Shown here in pieces: positions 17,236-26,121 of a stretch of 64,000 bases of DNA. The stretch is from Palsa-504 sp963847965 (GTDB lineage Bacteria > Actinomycetota > Actinomycetes > Streptosporangiales > Streptosporangiaceae), in assembly GCA_963847965.1 (NCBI GenBank), contig CAWKCG010000055.1, positions 1-64,000 on the forward strand, in the 5' to 3' direction. The notes beneath the pieces were generated by a model. It ran no database searches. It saw only the letters and a program-made list of their open reading frames with translations, and was not told where the DNA came from. The position numbers were made by a program, and so were the translations under genes. Within the stretch, counting starts at the first letter, position 1, and every line of letters begins with the position of its first letter.

Positions 17236-17880
17236 ATGCCCCGCGGTAAGCGGGCCTCAGGGTCGCCTTCCGAACCCACGAGCGACGACCCTGAGGCCCG
17301 CGCCAGGCAGATCTGCCTGCGCCTGCTGACGATCGAGCCCCGGACCCGGGCCGAACTGGCCCAGGCGCTGCGTCGCGCCGGTATCCCGCCGGACACGGCC
17401 GAAGCCGTCCTGAGCCGCTTCACCGACGTCGGCCTCATCGACGACGCCGCGTTCGCCCGGGCCTGGGTCGAGTCCCGCCACTACAGCCGCGGCCTGTCCC
17501 GTCGTTCGCTCTCCGCCGAACTCCGCCGGCACGGAGTCGATACCGAGGAAATCCGCGAGGCGGTCGACACCCTCGACCCCGAGCAGGAAGTCGCCACGGC
17601 CAGGCGCCTGGTGGAGCAGAAGATGGCGAGTACCCGCGGGCAGTCGCCGGAGACCCGCGCCCGGCGGGCGGCAGGCCTGCTCGCCAGGAAGGGCTACCCG
17701 CCCGGCCTGGCCTTCAGGCTGATCAGGGAAACCCTGGAACGCGAGGGCCCAGGCGCGACCGCCGGACTGGACCTGGACACCGAACCATATAGCGACCCGG
17801 ACGACCCGGACGCGAACGACCTCGCCCAGAACCCTGGCCTCCGCGGCGAACTCGGACCAGACACCGATTACTCTCTGTAA
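17236..17880 (+). CDS. recX: RecX, RecA regulator
   Basis: 214 residues. Three helical RecX repeats are visible: ARQICLRLLTIEPRTRAELAQ, VLSRFTDVGLIDDAAFARAW followed by GLSRRSLSAELRRHGVD, and RRAAGLLARKGYPPGLAFRLI. RecX binds inside the RecA filament groove and limits filament growth. The acidic C-terminal tail (about 180-214, many Asp/Pro) is longer than usual. It starts 9 bp after recA and must be co-transcribed with it under SOS control. The ribosome site is weak, so expression may depend on recA translation. Confidence 0.92.
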   Translation: MPRGKRASGSPSEPTSDDPEARARQICLRLLTIEPRTRAELAQALRRAGIPPDTAEAVLSRFTDVGLIDDAAFARAWVESRHYSRGLSRRSLSAELRRHGVDTEEIREAVDTLDPEQEVATARRLVEQKMASTRGQSPETRARRAAGLLARKGYPPGLAFRLIRETLEREGPGATAGLDLDTEPYSDPDDPDANDLAQNPGLRGELGPDTDYSL

Positions 17881-17921
17881 CTCGACACCTCTGCTTCGGC
17901 TGGGTTGCCTGCGACCGCATC

Positions 17922-18257
17922 GTGCCGGCTGTCTCGCGTGGGCTGTGGCACGTCGACATCACGCCCGAGAATGTCGTCTTCCGTAACGGCCGGCCGTACG
18001 CGCTGATCGACTTCGATCTGGCCAGGCCGGCCACCCGGGCAGATGAGATGTTCAACGCGCTGCTGTGGTGGGCGCCGCTGTCTGATCCGCGCGACGCCGA
18101 CCTGCTGCCAGGGGTGCTTGTGCGCCGGACCAACGGTGTGATCATCTCGATGATAAGTTCCGGCCGCTCGATGATCATCGACGTGGCTCCATCCGCCACC
18201 ACCCAGGGACCGCCAGCGGCCCTCCAGTGGATGTTCACGCCTCTTTTTTCTTCGTGA
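17922..18257 (+). pseudogene. remnant of an aminoglycoside-phosphotransferase-fold kinase
   Basis: About 60 residues retain the kinase catalytic core: HVDITPENVVFRNGRPYALIDFDLARPATRADE, that is a catalytic-loop Asp/Asn (HVDITPENV) and the Mg-binding D (LIDFD), then LLWWAPLSDPRDADLLPGV. The N-lobe is absent, and the sequence after about 18115 no longer resembles the family (IISMISSGRSMIIDVA). A typical intact member has some 250-300 residues. It lies directly after recX, so it marks a deletion or failed insertion at this junction. 18258-18348 holds nothing recognisable. Confidence 0.7.
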
Positions 18258-18348
18258 TGTCGGCTGCCTGCCCCCGGCCGAGCCGTCTTGGACGAATTTC
18301 CTCGGCCCTCGGCCGGGGCGTTCTCAGGATCGGCGGGTCCGGGCGGAG

Positions 18349-18831
18349 TTACACATGATCTTCGGCGCCGGCCGGCGGAACCGGATGCGCCACGACTAGC
18401 AGGAGGGCGTCCAGAATGCGGCCCCAGCCGGATTCCCCCGGATCGACGCCGAGGGCAGCGGCCAGTCCGGCCAGCGCGCCGATAAGCCGAACCGAGAACT
18501 CGCCCGCATCGGCACCGAGTGAATCCGCCAGCGCCGCGGCCTCGCGCTGGAACCGCGGGCTCCGGCCCAGGCGCACGAGCGACGGTGGCGTTGGCGTCCT
18601 CCTCGCCTGGCTCGCCTCGCCAGCCGGCGGCACCAGGCTGACCTCCAGGGCCGCGCCAAGCGCGGTCGCGAGCCGGTCAAGGGCCGCGATGGTCGGGTTG
18701 CCCCGGCCGTTCTCGAGGTTGGCGATATAGGGGACCGACAAGCCGGCGTCGCCGGCCACGGAGGCTACGGTCCGGCCGGCGGCGGCGCGCAAGCCGCGCA
18801 ACTGGTGCCCGAGCAGGGCCGGGTCCGCCAT
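18349..18831 (-). CDS. XRE-family regulator with C-terminal helical domain
   Basis: 160 residues from ATG 18831 with GAAGG upstream. HTH at 9-60: LRGLRAAAGRTVASVAGDAGLSVPYIANLENGRGNPTIAALDRLATALG. The C-terminal third (about 90-150) is helical, RFQREAAALADSLGADAGEF and LAGLAAALGVDPGESGWGRILDALL, possibly a sensor domain. It is transcribed away from the MFS gene with 85 bp between starts. That gap contains an inverted repeat overlapping the MFS -35 box, so this protein probably represses the transporter. Ligand unknown. Confidence 0.82.
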   Translation of the reverse strand: MADPALLGHQLRGLRAAAGRTVASVAGDAGLSVPYIANLENGRGNPTIAALDRLATALGAALEVSLVPPAGEASQARRTPTPPSLVRLGRSPRFQREAAALADSLGADAGEFSVRLIGALAGLAAALGVDPGESGWGRILDALLLVVAHPVPPAGAEDHV

Positions 18832-18846
18832 CTCGCCTTCTTCCAA

Positions 18847-18879
18847 TCTTGACAAGACAGTAATCTGGAGAACTATTCT
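18847..18879 (+). promoter_or_regulatory. MFS promoter with overlapping XRE operator
   Basis: TTGACA at 18849-18854 is a perfect -35 box; TATTCT at 18874-18879 is a possible -10 with a rather long 19-bp spacer. The perfect inverted repeat TCTTG-A-CAAGA (18847-18857) covers the -35 box, an ideal position for repression by the divergently encoded XRE protein. Confidence 0.5.
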
Positions 18880-18916
18880 ACAGAGATAGGGCAGCTTGGA
18901 TCCCGGAGGACCGCCG

Positions 18917-20221
18917 GTGCCGTGGCTCAGCAGCACGATACGCAAACTGATCATCTGCAGGAACCGCTCGTTCGGTCTGCTGTGGGCGAGCCAGGTGCTG
19001 TCGAACGGCGGCAACTGGCTCCTCGAGGTCGCGGTCCCCGTCTACGTCTTCCACCTCACCGGCTCGGCCCGCGACACGGGCCTGACCGTGGTCGCGGAGA
19101 TCCTGCCGCTGCTGGTACTGGGACCAGTCGGGGGCGTGTTCGCCGATCGATGGCCGAGGCGGCGGGTGGTGATCGGCGCGAATCTGCTGTCGGCCGGCGC
19201 GGTGTCGCTGCTGCCGCTCGCGGTCCACCCGAGCCAGCTGTGGCTGGTGCTGGCGGCGATCTTCGCTGAGAGCTGCTTCGGCGCCTTCTTCGGCCCCGCC
19301 TACCAGGGCCTCGTTCCCGCGCTGGCGGGCCGAGACAGCGATCTGGCCACGGCCAATGCGTGGTCGACCGCAGCGGGCGGTGCTATCGGGCTGACGTGTG
19401 CCCCACTCGGCGGTGTGCTCTATGTGCTGGGCGGCATCCGCCTCCCCGTTGGGGTGGATGCGGCCACCTACCTAGGGGCGGCACTGCTCGTAGCGCGGAT
19501 CCGGCCCTCGCTCACCGTGCTTCCAGGGCGACCGGGGGAGGGCCCGCGGTCGGCTGCAGGACCGATCGCGCTGCACGCACTGGCCACCGACGCGCGCAGT
19601 GGTGTCGCGGCGCTGCGGCGCGACGGCGTGCTCACCGTGCTGCTCGCGACGTCGGCGCTGTTCATGCTCGGCAACGGCGCCTGCTGCGCCCTGCTCGTGC
19701 CGTACGTGGTCGGCAGCCTGCACACGCGGGCGGCGAGCATCGGCGAGCTGTTCGCCGCGCTCGAGGTCGGTTACCTGGTGAGCCCGTATCTCGGACGGCG
19801 GGCCTGCGCCAGCCTGCGCTTGCGCGCGAGCGTACTCGGCCTCATCGGCCTGCTCGTGGCGACGTTCGCCGGCCTGTTCGACGTGCACTCCTTCTGGCTG
19901 GCGTTCGTGTTCATCGGTCTCATGGGGCTCGGCGGGGGCTCGTTCCTGATGCTGGAGAAGACCCTCATGCAGCGGCGGGCCGGCGACCACGTGATCGGTC
20001 GCATCAGCTCGGCCTACTCGGCCGTGGTGATGGCGGCGACCCTGGCGGGCGCCCTGCTCGCGAGCCTGGCGGCGGCATGGATCAGCCGCGATGCCGCGCT
20101 GAACCTGGCCATCGCGGTGATCGCGGCGGCGGCAGTGCCCGCGACCCGGCTGCCGGCCCGCGTCGCGGCAGAGCGGAGGACAGAGCCGCAGGTGAGCGGG
20201 CCTGTGAGCCACGCTGCTTGA
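18917..20221 (+). CDS. MFS transporter, probable drug or metabolite exporter
   Basis: 434 residues from GTG 18917, with GGAGGA (18905-18910) six bases upstream; the TTG at 18896 is unlikely. About twelve hydrophobic segments. Motif A-like GGVFADRWPRRRVVIGANLL lies between segments 2 and 3, and the sequence resembles the MFS group with SNGGNWLLEVAVPVYVFHLTGSA at the start (EntS/MdtH-like exporters). It is controlled, most likely, by the divergent XRE gene. Substrate unknown. Nothing downstream on this strand is close enough to be in the same operon. Confidence 0.88.
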   Translation: MPWLSSTIRKLIICRNRSFGLLWASQVLSNGGNWLLEVAVPVYVFHLTGSARDTGLTVVAEILPLLVLGPVGGVFADRWPRRRVVIGANLLSAGAVSLLPLAVHPSQLWLVLAAIFAESCFGAFFGPAYQGLVPALAGRDSDLATANAWSTAAGGAIGLTCAPLGGVLYVLGGIRLPVGVDAATYLGAALLVARIRPSLTVLPGRPGEGPRSAAGPIALHALATDARSGVAALRRDGVLTVLLATSALFMLGNGACCALLVPYVVGSLHTRAASIGELFAALEVGYLVSPYLGRRACASLRLRASVLGLIGLLVATFAGLFDVHSFWLAFVFIGLMGLGGGSFLMLEKTLMQRRAGDHVIGRISSAYSAVVMAATLAGALLASLAAAWISRDAALNLAIAVIAAAAVPATRLPARVAAERRTEPQVSGPVSHAA

Positions 20222-20350
20222 GACGCGTGAACGCCGTCAGCCGGGGCAGTTGGCCGCCTGGAGGCTGTCAGCTAGCGGCCTGCGCACCGCGTAGCGGGCG
20301 AGCCGCGGCTCAGCTGCACCGGCTCACCAGCCGCCGGTACGCGCCCGGAG

Positions 20351-20539
20351 CTACCCGTGCAGCCAGGCCGGGACTCGCACCCAGCGCGGCGCGTCGGCCG
20401 CCTGATGCCGCAGCGTGACCACGCCGGGATGATCGCAGAGCAGCCACGAGGCACGCCACGCATTTTCTCCCCGGGCCCAGTTTCCCGGCGGTGCCGGGCC
20501 CGAGCGCTCCAGGCCTGGCGGAATGTCAGGGTCACGCAC
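20351..20539 (-). CDS. possible short protein of unknown function
   Basis: 62 residues from GTG 20539. I do not recognise it. The composition looks protein-like rather than random: the stretch WRASWLLCDHPGVVTLRHQA is followed by DAPRWVRVPAWLHG. It carries no membrane segment or motif. A strong inverted repeat 26 bp upstream of its start could be its operator. It may equally be the tail of a lost gene, because it has no good ribosome site. Confidence 0.3.
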   Translation of the reverse strand: MRDPDIPPGLERSGPAPPGNWARGENAWRASWLLCDHPGVVTLRHQAADAPRWVRVPAWLHG

Positions 20540-20564
20540 GGTTTGCGGCGACCCGTAGATCTTT

Positions 20565-20587
20565 GCTTGATAAAAAGGTTATCAAGC
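20565..20587. repeat. perfect 9-bp inverted repeat with 5-nt loop
   Basis: Arms GCTTGATAA (20565-20573) and TTATCAAGC (20579-20587) are separated by AAAGG, in an AT-rich patch. No T-run follows on either strand, so a regulator-binding site fits better than a terminator. Confidence 0.6.
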
Positions 20588-20804
20588 CTTAACCTCACGG
20601 CAGCGAGATGTTGTTCCGCGCGGCACGGTGGGTTAGCGGAAGAGAGGCGAGCCGACACGGTAGGTAACTGAGCTGGCCGGCAGGCTGGGCGGCGTGCGGT
20701 GATCTCCCTCAGGGCATGACCCTGAGACCAGACATCACGGCACAGTCACAATAGAGTCACAGCGCAAAGGGTGCCCCGAGCACTATGGACGGAAAGGGGT
20801 GGCC

Positions 20805-22403
20805 GTGAGCAGCGGAGTGTCGCTCGCGTTCATGGTGATCGGGTTGCTCGCACTGGTGTTCGCCCTCGTGGTCGTGTGGCGCAGGACGGCGAATACGCCG
20901 GCCGTAGCGCAAGCCCGGACCAACACGAACCACGCCCAGCTAGAGCAGGTCAGCCAGGAAGCCGAACACATCCGCGCGCGGGCCGAGAACGAGGCCGCCG
21001 GGATCCTCGAACGGGCCAGCCAGGAAGCCGAGCAGGCCGCCCAGGGCCGCAGGGAAGTCGAAGAGGAAATCCGCGCCGTCAAGGACGAGGTGCGCGAGCT
21101 GCGCGGCGACCTGGAGCGCCGCGAGGTGCGCCTCGCCGACCGCGAACAGCGCCTTGACGAGGAACTCAAGCGGATCGAAGAGCGCAGCCTGACCCTCGAC
21201 CAGCGCAAGCACGACCTCGAGCGCCGCGCCGCCGAGCTGGACCGCCAGGACGCCGAACGCCAGAAAGAACTCGAGCGCGTCGCCGGCCTCACCGGCGACC
21301 AGGCCAAGACCGAGCTGGTCAGCCTCATCGAGAACCAGGCCAAGCGCGAAGCGGCGCTCATCGTCAGGGACATCGAGCAGGAGGCGCGATCCGAAGGCGA
21401 CAAGCGCGCCCGCAAGATCGTCACGCTCGCCATCCAGCGGGTGGCCACCGAGCAGACCAGCGAGTCGGTCGTCTCCGTCCTGCACCTGCCGGGCGACGAG
21501 ATGAAGGGGCGCATCATCGGCCGCGAGGGCCGCAACATCAGGGCCTTCGAGTCCGTGACCGGCGTCAACCTGATCATCGACGACACCCCCGAGGCCGTCT
21601 TGCTGTCCTGCTTCGACCCGGTCAGGCGCGAGATCGCCCGGCTCACCCTGGAGCGGCTCATCGCCGACGGCCGCATCCACCCGCAGCGCATCGAGGACGC
21701 CTACGAGCGCGGCAAGGCGGAGATCGAGCAGCTGTGCAAGCGGGCCGGCGAGGATGCCCTGGTCGAACTCGGCATCACCGAGATGCACCCGGAGCTGGTC
21801 AATCTCCTCGGCCGCCTGCGGTACCGCACCTCGTACGGGCAGAACGTGCTCAAGCACCTGGTCGAGGCCGCGCACATCGCCGGGATGATGGCCAGCGAAC
21901 TGCGCATCGACCCGACCCTGCTCAAGCGATGCACGGTGCTGCACGACATCGGCAAGGCGCTGACCCACGAGGTCGAGGGCAGCCACGCGCTGATCGGCGC
22001 GGAGATCGCCCGCCGTTACGGCGAGCCCGAGGACGTGGTGCACGCCATCGAGGCGCACCACAACGAGGTCGAGGTCCGCACGGTGGAGGCGGTGCTCACC
22101 CAGGCCGCGGACGGGATCAGCGGCGGCAGGCCCGGCGCCCGCCGCGAGTCGCTGGAGATGTACGTCAAGCGCCTCGAGCGCCTGGAGCAGATCGCGGCCG
22201 GCCACGAGGGCGTCGAGAAGGTCTTCGCCATGCAGGCCGGGCGCGAGATCAGGGTCATGGTCAAGCCCGACCGGATCGACGACATCCAGGCCCAGGTGAT
22301 CGCCCGCGACATCGCCAAGCGGGTCGAGGAGGAGCTGACCTACCCGGGCCAGATCCGCATCACCGTGGTGCGCGAGTCCCGCGCGACGGAATTCGCCCGC
22401 TAG
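20805..22403 (+). CDS. rny: ribonuclease Y
   Basis: 532 residues. Membrane-anchored endoribonuclease that starts mRNA decay. Seen: N-terminal transmembrane helix (SLAFMVIGLLALVFALVVVW), a long charged coiled coil to about residue 200, KH domain with GRIIGREGRNIRAFE, and an HD domain with the metal-binding HDIGKA and AIEAHHNEVE. GTG 20805 is preferred over GTG 20799 because AAAGGGG ends at 20799 and would overlap the latter. In many actinomycetes rny sits between recA-recX and miaB; that order is kept here but with extra genes on both sides. It converges on the S9 peptidase gene 20 bp away. Confidence 0.93.
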   Translation: MSSGVSLAFMVIGLLALVFALVVVWRRTANTPAVAQARTNTNHAQLEQVSQEAEHIRARAENEAAGILERASQEAEQAAQGRREVEEEIRAVKDEVRELRGDLERREVRLADREQRLDEELKRIEERSLTLDQRKHDLERRAAELDRQDAERQKELERVAGLTGDQAKTELVSLIENQAKREAALIVRDIEQEARSEGDKRARKIVTLAIQRVATEQTSESVVSVLHLPGDEMKGRIIGREGRNIRAFESVTGVNLIIDDTPEAVLLSCFDPVRREIARLTLERLIADGRIHPQRIEDAYERGKAEIEQLCKRAGEDALVELGITEMHPELVNLLGRLRYRTSYGQNVLKHLVEAAHIAGMMASELRIDPTLLKRCTVLHDIGKALTHEVEGSHALIGAEIARRYGEPEDVVHAIEAHHNEVEVRTVEAVLTQAADGISGGRPGARRESLEMYVKRLERLEQIAAGHEGVEKVFAMQAGREIRVMVKPDRIDDIQAQVIARDIAKRVEEELTYPGQIRITVVRESRATEFAR

Positions 22404-22423
22404 CCCTCACCAGGAAAAACCCA

Positions 22424-24567
22424 TTATGCCGAACGATCCGTGGTCTCCCCCATCCCGCCCTGCAACGGCACCGGGGGCACGCCCGGCGGGGTGAACCCCA
22501 TGATCTGGCCGTAGAAGGACAGCTCGGCTTCCAGGCTGGCCATGATCGTCTCGGCCCTGCGGAACCCGTGCGACTCGCCGGCGAACGGAAGGTAGGCGTA
22601 CGGGATCCCGTGCGCGGCCAGGTCCGCGGCGATGGACTCGGCCTGCACCGGGGGGACAACGGGGTCGTCGAGCCCCTGCATCAGCAGGATGGGGCAGGTG
22701 GCGTCGGTCACGTGCCCGATCGGCGCCCGCTCCACGTACAGCGCCTCGCACTCCGGCAGCGGCCCGATGAGGCCGTCGAGGTACCGCGATTCGAAGTCGT
22801 GGGTCTGCGCGGCGAAACCCCGCAGGTCGCTCACCCCGAAGTACGACGTCACGGCCGCGAAGACGCCGTGCTGGCCGCCCGCTCGCACCTCCTCGGCGAT
22901 GCCGAGGCCGGAGGTCACGGCGGCCAGGGCGGTCCACCCGCCGGCCGACCCGCCGCGGATGCCGAGCCGCTTCCCGTCCGCCTCGCCCGCCTCGGCCAGG
23001 GCGAGCGCGGCCCTCATCACGTCGGCCACATCCACGACACCCCACTGCCCGCGCAGCCGCTCCCGGTAGGCGCGGCCGTAGCCGCTCGAGCCGCCGTAGT
23101 TGACGTCGATGATCCCGATGCCCCGGCTGGTGAAGAACGCCTTCTCCAGGTCCAGGCGCGGGTGCACCACCCCGGTGGGGCCGCCGTGCACCCAGACGAT
23201 GTAGGGCGGCAGTTCGCCGTCGGGCGCCGTGACCGCCGGGTTGGCCGGCGGGTAGACCAGCGCGTGCACGACCGCGCCCGACGGCCCGGCCAGGTCGACC
23301 GCGCGCGGGACCGGCAGGTAGGCGGTATCGGGCAGCGAGTCGGCCTCCCGGCGCAGCTCGCGTACCGCCGCGGTCCCGGCCGCGGCGGCCGCCGCGGGGA
23401 TGTCGACCCTGATCACGCTGAGCGGCACCGACGGCCCGCCGGCGATCGCGGCGACGGCCAGGCCGGAGGCCGAAAGCCAGGGCAAGAACACCTGGTACGC
23501 CAGGTCGAGATCGGTCAGCTCGCCGGTGTCCGGGTCGAGCACCCCCAGCCGCGCGGCCCCGGTCCCGTGCGTAACCGCGATCCGCCCGTCGCCGAGCACC
23601 GCGTACGGGTGCATGCCGAGCTGCCACAGCGGCGCGCCGAATTCCTCCTCGCGCGGGCAGAGCGCCCGCGGCTCCGCCGGAGCCGGCCCCTCAACCTCCG
23701 CAGATGGCGGCACCTCGGCCAGGTACAGGTTCCACCACCCGGACCGATCCGAGATCACGTACAGGCTGGCGTCGTCCCGCCAGACCGGGGCCAGCACGGA
23801 TTCCTGGTCGCCGCCCATGATCACCTGGCCGGCGCCCGCGTCGCCGATCGCGGCGACCCGCAGTTCCGTGCCGTCCCAGGGCATCCGGGGGTGATCCCAG
23901 CAGATCCAGGCCAGCCGCGTGCCGTCCGGCGAAGGCGTCGGGTAGGCGTAGAAGTCCGACCCGCTGACCAGCACCCGGACCGCGTCGGGTGCCTCCGCGG
24001 CCGAGCCGTCCAGCGGGACGGCCACGATCGCGCGCGTGATCCGCCCGCCGGCCTGCCGCTCCCTGACGCACCACACCTCCCTCCCGTCCGGAGACATGAC
24101 GAAGTCGGCGAACCGGTCGGCCCCACCCGCCCCGGGCGCCGCGGTCAGCGGCCGCGGCTCCGCCACGGCGCACGCCGGCCAGCGGCGCGCTCGCGGGCCG
24201 CACCCGCCCCGGCCAGCGGCCGCGCCTCCGCGGCCCCGCCCTCCCCGCCCGGGTCCGCGCAGTGGTACAGCCGCTGGTCCGCGAAGTTCGCGAAGACCAG
24301 CCCGCCGGGCACCGGCAGGTACGACTGCCCGCCGTACTCGTGCACGCGCGTCCTGGCGTTGTACCCGGCCGGGATCAGGTCGCGCGGCACCCCGTCGCCG
24401 GCCTGGCCGACCACGACCAGCCGGCCGCCCTCGGCAGCCCGGGTTTCCACCCACCGCACGCGATCCGCCGAGATGGTCGGGAAGGAAAGCCCGACATGCT
24501 TGCGCGCGATGTCGGCGCCGGTGATGGGAGAGGACCATTCGCCATAACATGTCGTTTCCGTAGTCAT
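22424..24567 (-). pseudogene. S9-family prolyl oligopeptidase-like serine peptidase, single frameshift
   Basis: Cytoplasmic peptidase with an N-terminal beta-propeller and C-terminal alpha/beta-hydrolase domain. Seen in the main frame: propeller blades with FVMSPDGREVWCV and YPTPSPDGTRLAWI, YIVWVHGGPTGVV, nucleophile GGSAGGW, Asp in LDDPVVPP and His in ESHGFRR, so the triad is complete. The first ~130 residues (TTETTCYGEWSSPITGADIA, RVHEYGGQSYLPVPGG) are in another frame that runs into the main one near 24180, implying one small indel there. ATG 24567 or 24573 starts it. With everything else intact, a sequencing error is as likely as true inactivation. It separates rny from miaB. Confidence 0.85.
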
Positions 24568-24645
24568 TTGCATACAGATATGATGCACCATCCCGCCGCC
24601 AAGATCACCTGCCTCTTCCGGCCGCGGCCGCCCTATCCTGTTCGT

Positions 24646-26121
24646 GTGGCAGCAGCCGGCCGAACCTACCAGATCCGCACCTACGGGTGCCAGATGAACG
24701 CGCACGATTCCGAGCGCCTGGCCGGCCTGCTGGACGAGGCCGGCTACCAGCCCGCCGCCGACGGCGAGACCCCGGACGTCGTGGTGTTCAACACCTGCGC
24801 GGTCCGCGAGAACGCGGCCGACCGGCTGTACGGGAACCTGGGCCACCTGTACTCGCAGAAGAAGAAGGGCATGCAGATCGCGGTGGGCGGCTGCCTGGCC
24901 CAGATGGAGCGGACCAGGATTACCGAACGCGCGCCGTGGGTGGACGTCGTGTACGGCACCCACAACATGGGCTCCCTCCCGGCGCTGCTCGAGCGGGCCC
25001 GGGTCAGGAACGAGGCGCAGGCGGAGTTCGCCGAGACCCTGGACACGTTCCCCTCGCTGCTGCCCGCGCGGCGCCAGTCCGCCTACTCCGCCTGGGTGGC
25101 GATCTCGGTCGGCTGCAACAACACCTGCACCTTCTGCATCGTGCCGAGCCTGCGGGGCCGGGAGCGGGACCGCCGCCCAGGCGACATCCTCGACGAGATC
25201 CGCGCGCTGGTCGCCGGCGGCGTCATCGAGGTCACGCTGCTCGGCCAGAACGTGAACTCCTACGGGGCCGAGTTCGGCGACAGGAAGGCGTTCGGCAAGC
25301 TGCTCCGCGCCTGCGGCCAGGTCGAGGGCCTGGAGCGGGTTCGCTTCACCTCGCCGCACCCGAGGGACTTCACCGACGACGTGATCGACGCGATGGCGGA
25401 GACCGCGAACGTCATGCCGAGCCTGCACATGCCGCTGCAGTCCGGTTCGGACGCCGTGCTCAAGGCGATGCGCCGTGCCTACCGCAGGGACCGCTACCTG
25501 GCGATCCTGGACCGGGTCCGGGCCAGCATCCCCGACGCCGCGATCACGACCGACATCATCGTCGGCTTCCCCGGCGAGACCGACCGGGACTTCGAGGACA
25601 CCCTGGACCTGGTGCGCCAGGCCGGCTTCGCCGGCGCGTTCACCTTCAGGTACTCGATCCGCCCCGGCACCCCGGCCGCGACGATGGACGGCCAGGTAAG
25701 CGCCCGCACCGTGCAAGAGCGCTTCGAGCGCCTCACCGCCCTGGTCGAGGAGACCACCCACGCGGAGAACCGCAAGCTCGCCGGCGCCACGGTCGAGGTG
25801 CTGGTGGCCGAGGGCGAGGGCCGCAAGGACGCCGTCACCCACCGCATGTCCGGCCGCGCCCGCGACAACCGCCTGGTCCACTTCGCCCCGCACGACACGG
25901 TTCCCCGCCCCGGCGACCTGGTCACCGTCACCGTCACCCAAGCCGCCCCGCACTACCTGCTGTCCGACGCCGCGCCCGTCTCCGTCCGCCGCACCCGCGC
26001 CGGCGACGCCTGGGCCGCCGCGTCCACCGCGCCCGCTCCAGCCGTGGTGTCCCCTCCGGGAGTGCCATCCGCTGCGGTGCCCGTCCTCCTAGGCATGCCC
26101 GCGCGGCATCCTTCCGCCTGA
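24646..26121 (+). CDS. miaB: tRNA-2-methylthio-N6-dimethylallyladenosine synthase
   Basis: 491 residues from GTG 24646 (ATG 24580 is an alternative; neither has a clear ribosome site). Radical-SAM methylthiotransferase that adds a methylthio group to N6-isopentenyl-A37 in tRNA. Seen: auxiliary-cluster cysteines C15 (TYGCQMN), C51 (FNTCAVRE), C83 (GGCLAQ); radical-SAM C157-x3-C161-x2-C164 (CNNTCTFCIVP); LLGQNVNSYG; TTDIIVGFPGE; C-terminal TRAM segment (VEVLVAEGEGRK to HYLLSDA). The last ~45 residues are an Ala/Pro-rich tail that overlaps the 3' end of the lacI gene by 33 bp. The usual followers (miaA, dapF) are missing; the catabolic cluster begins here instead. Confidence 0.93.
   Translation: MAAAGRTYQIRTYGCQMNAHDSERLAGLLDEAGYQPAADGETPDVVVFNTCAVRENAADRLYGNLGHLYSQKKKGMQIAVGGCLAQMERTRITERAPWVDVVYGTHNMGSLPALLERARVRNEAQAEFAETLDTFPSLLPARRQSAYSAWVAISVGCNNTCTFCIVPSLRGRERDRRPGDILDEIRALVAGGVIEVTLLGQNVNSYGAEFGDRKAFGKLLRACGQVEGLERVRFTSPHPRDFTDDVIDAMAETANVMPSLHMPLQSGSDAVLKAMRRAYRRDRYLAILDRVRASIPDAAITTDIIVGFPGETDRDFEDTLDLVRQAGFAGAFTFRYSIRPGTPAATMDGQVSARTVQERFERLTALVEETTHAENRKLAGATVEVLVAEGEGRKDAVTHRMSGRARDNRLVHFAPHDTVPRPGDLVTVTVTQAAPHYLLSDAAPVSVRRTRAGDAWAAASTAPAPAVVSPPGVPSAAVPVLLGMPARHPSA

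Larger units (their letters stand above)
20222..20804. other. 583-bp region between MFS gene and rny, mostly without confident genes
   Basis: Holds one possible short gene (20351-20539, minus) and a perfect inverted repeat (20565-20587), described separately. Upstream of rny the sequence ACAGTCACAATAGAGTCACAG (about 20742-20762) contains a possible -10 (AATAGA) but no clear -35. I see no tRNA or terminator with a T-run. Confidence 0.6.

Noticed and set aside
20375..20390. GGGACTCGCACCC, similar to the antisense of a tRNA T-arm
   Set aside because: The T-loop would be TGCGAGTC instead of TTCGAGTC, and no cloverleaf can be built from the flanks.
24145..25953. Long open frame on the minus strand antisense to miaB
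   Set aside because: Its composition (runs of Gly/Ala/Arg/His/Val) is that of a GC-rich shadow frame; miaB on the plus strand has all cysteine motifs. Only its last part, after 24567, is real (N-terminus of the S9 peptidase).
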